From positions 4,278,001-4,342,000 of the forward strand of contig NZ_CP070326.1 of assembly GCF_016917755.1 (NCBI RefSeq): a stretch of DNA of 64,000 nucleotides, in the 5' to 3' direction. This DNA is from Streptomyces noursei (lineage in GTDB: Bacteria; Actinomycetota; Actinomycetes; Streptomycetales; Streptomycetaceae). The stretch's first letter is position 1. Each line of letters begins with the position of its first letter. A program made the position numbers and the translations under genes. The notes beneath the pieces were generated by a model that saw only the letters and a program-made list of their open reading frames with translations, was not told the DNA's origin and ran no database searches. Positions 63,564 to 64,000 of the stretch are shown here, in pieces.

Positions 63564-64000
63564 CTACTTCGCCGTGAAGCGCGCCGGCGCCTCGGTCGGC
63601 GTCCCCCCGCCCGGCAGCGCCTGGCGCGGGCAGGAGTTGAGCACCTTCGCCATCGCGTCCTTCTCTGCCCGGGTCACCCACAGCCCGTACTTCTTCTTCA
63701 CCGCCACCTGGCGCGCGACGTACGTGCAGCGGTAACCGGCGTACGGGGGCAGCCAGTCCGCCGCGTCCCCGTCGCTCTTGCTGCGGTTGGCGGACGCCTC
63801 CACCGCGATCAGGTTCAGCGGATCGTTCGCCAACGCCACCCGCTTGCGGGCCGGCCACTGCCGCGCGCCGGTCTGCCAGGCGTCCGACAGCGCCACCACG
63901 TGGTCGATGTCGACGGTGCTGCGACCGCGCTGATAGCGCAGCGACTTCCCCGTGTACGGGTCCTTCGGCAGGTTCCCGGACACCACCACGCAACTCTTCG
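63564..64000 (-). CDS. HNH/DUF1524-type nuclease, C-terminal part (5' end off the right edge)
   Basis: About 145 codons are visible and the frame is open at base 64000 (reads KSCVVSGNL at the edge). DUF1524-like HNH motif: STVDIDHVVALSDAWQTGA (catalytic DIDHVV), LANDPLNLIAVEASANRSKS, then DWLPPYAGYRCTYVARQVAV. Streptomyces members are secreted, so a signal peptide should lie beyond the edge. Short C-terminal Pro/Ala tail. Confident as a family member; role in nutrition or competition unknown. Confidence 0.88.
   Translation of the reverse strand, partial: KSCVVVSGNLPKDPYTGKSLRYQRGRSTVDIDHVVALSDAWQTGARQWPARKRVALANDPLNLIAVEASANRSKSDGDAADWLPPYAGYRCTYVARQVAVKKKYGLWVTRAEKDAMAKVLNSCPRQALPGGGTPTEAPARFTAK

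Overview
The window is about 64 kb of very GC-rich chromosome with strongly biased third codon positions, many GTG starts, ATGA/GTGA gene overlaps and long GC-rich hairpin terminators. Together with a tRNA-Leu(UAA) that matches bldA, two Rpf/LysM cell-wall hydrolases, a HutF-type histidine pathway, a partner-switching SigB-like sigma module and a DivIC-eno-rpf neighbourhood, this points firmly to Streptomyces. From memory, most of the gene order resembles the S. coelicolor segment from sigI/hutU through cbs, cfa-ndh-ppx-divIC-eno-rpf to mazG. I could not check that synteny here.

Layout. 1-4.5 kb: a four-gene minus-strand operon for a cell-surface complex (LPQTG wall-anchored protein, DUF916-like and Ig-like membrane-anchored proteins, and a large repeat protein cut by the left edge). 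4.7-7.0 kb: a SigI-like sigma factor with an anti-sigma kinase and an anti-anti-sigma STAS protein. 7.1-12.7 kb: histidine utilisation operon hutU-(M20 amidohydrolase)-hutF-hutI. 12.8-15.7 kb: a four-gene ABC-2 exporter operon with its own winged-helix regulator and a GGAAAG/CTTTCC operator array. 16-20.7 kb: a DAP-decarboxylase-like enzyme, an RpiR-type regulator, an ECF sigma remnant, an NCS1 permease and a small membrane protein with a probable leaderless mRNA. 21-28.5 kb: cystathionine beta-synthase, SGNH hydrolase, thiolase (with a duplicated 3' end), small conserved proteins and a Bax-inhibitor-1-like protein. 29-33.1 kb: a two-gene wall-polymer operon (bifunctional glycosyltransferase/TagF-like protein plus a GT4 enzyme). 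33.2 kb: bldA. 33.8-37.2 kb: a MacB/FtsX-type ABC transporter. 37.3-44.3 kb: cfa, ndh (with two Rex-like operators), ppx, DUF501, divIC, eno. 44.6-46.9 kb: two Rpf-LysM proteins, the first behind a c-di-AMP (ydaO) riboswitch. 47-48.4 kb: a cytochrome P450.

48.5-55.6 kb looks accessory. It holds a LysR/MFS pair, an XRE-DUF397 pair, a DUF6879-type pair, a broken Scr1-type regulator fragment and a STAND-like P-loop NTPase with Sel1/TPR repeats. 55.7-64 kb returns to conserved material: mazG, a SurA-like lipoprotein, a Ser/Thr kinase with a TPR tail coupled to a membrane protein, an HTH-HsdM-HsdS-like fusion whose catalytic NPPF motif reads HPPF, a DUF4190/DUF4352 protein, and the 3' part of a secreted HNH nuclease gene cut by the right edge.

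The strongest candidates for undescribed biology are the HTH-methylase-TRD fusion with the altered active site (60.3-62.5 kb), the STAND/Sel1 protein (53.3-55.6 kb), the hut-linked M20 amidohydrolase as a possible N-formylglutamate deformylase, and the surface operon at the left edge, which resembles the Firmicutes Csc/WxL gene sets. All identifications come from reading the translations; no database search was run.
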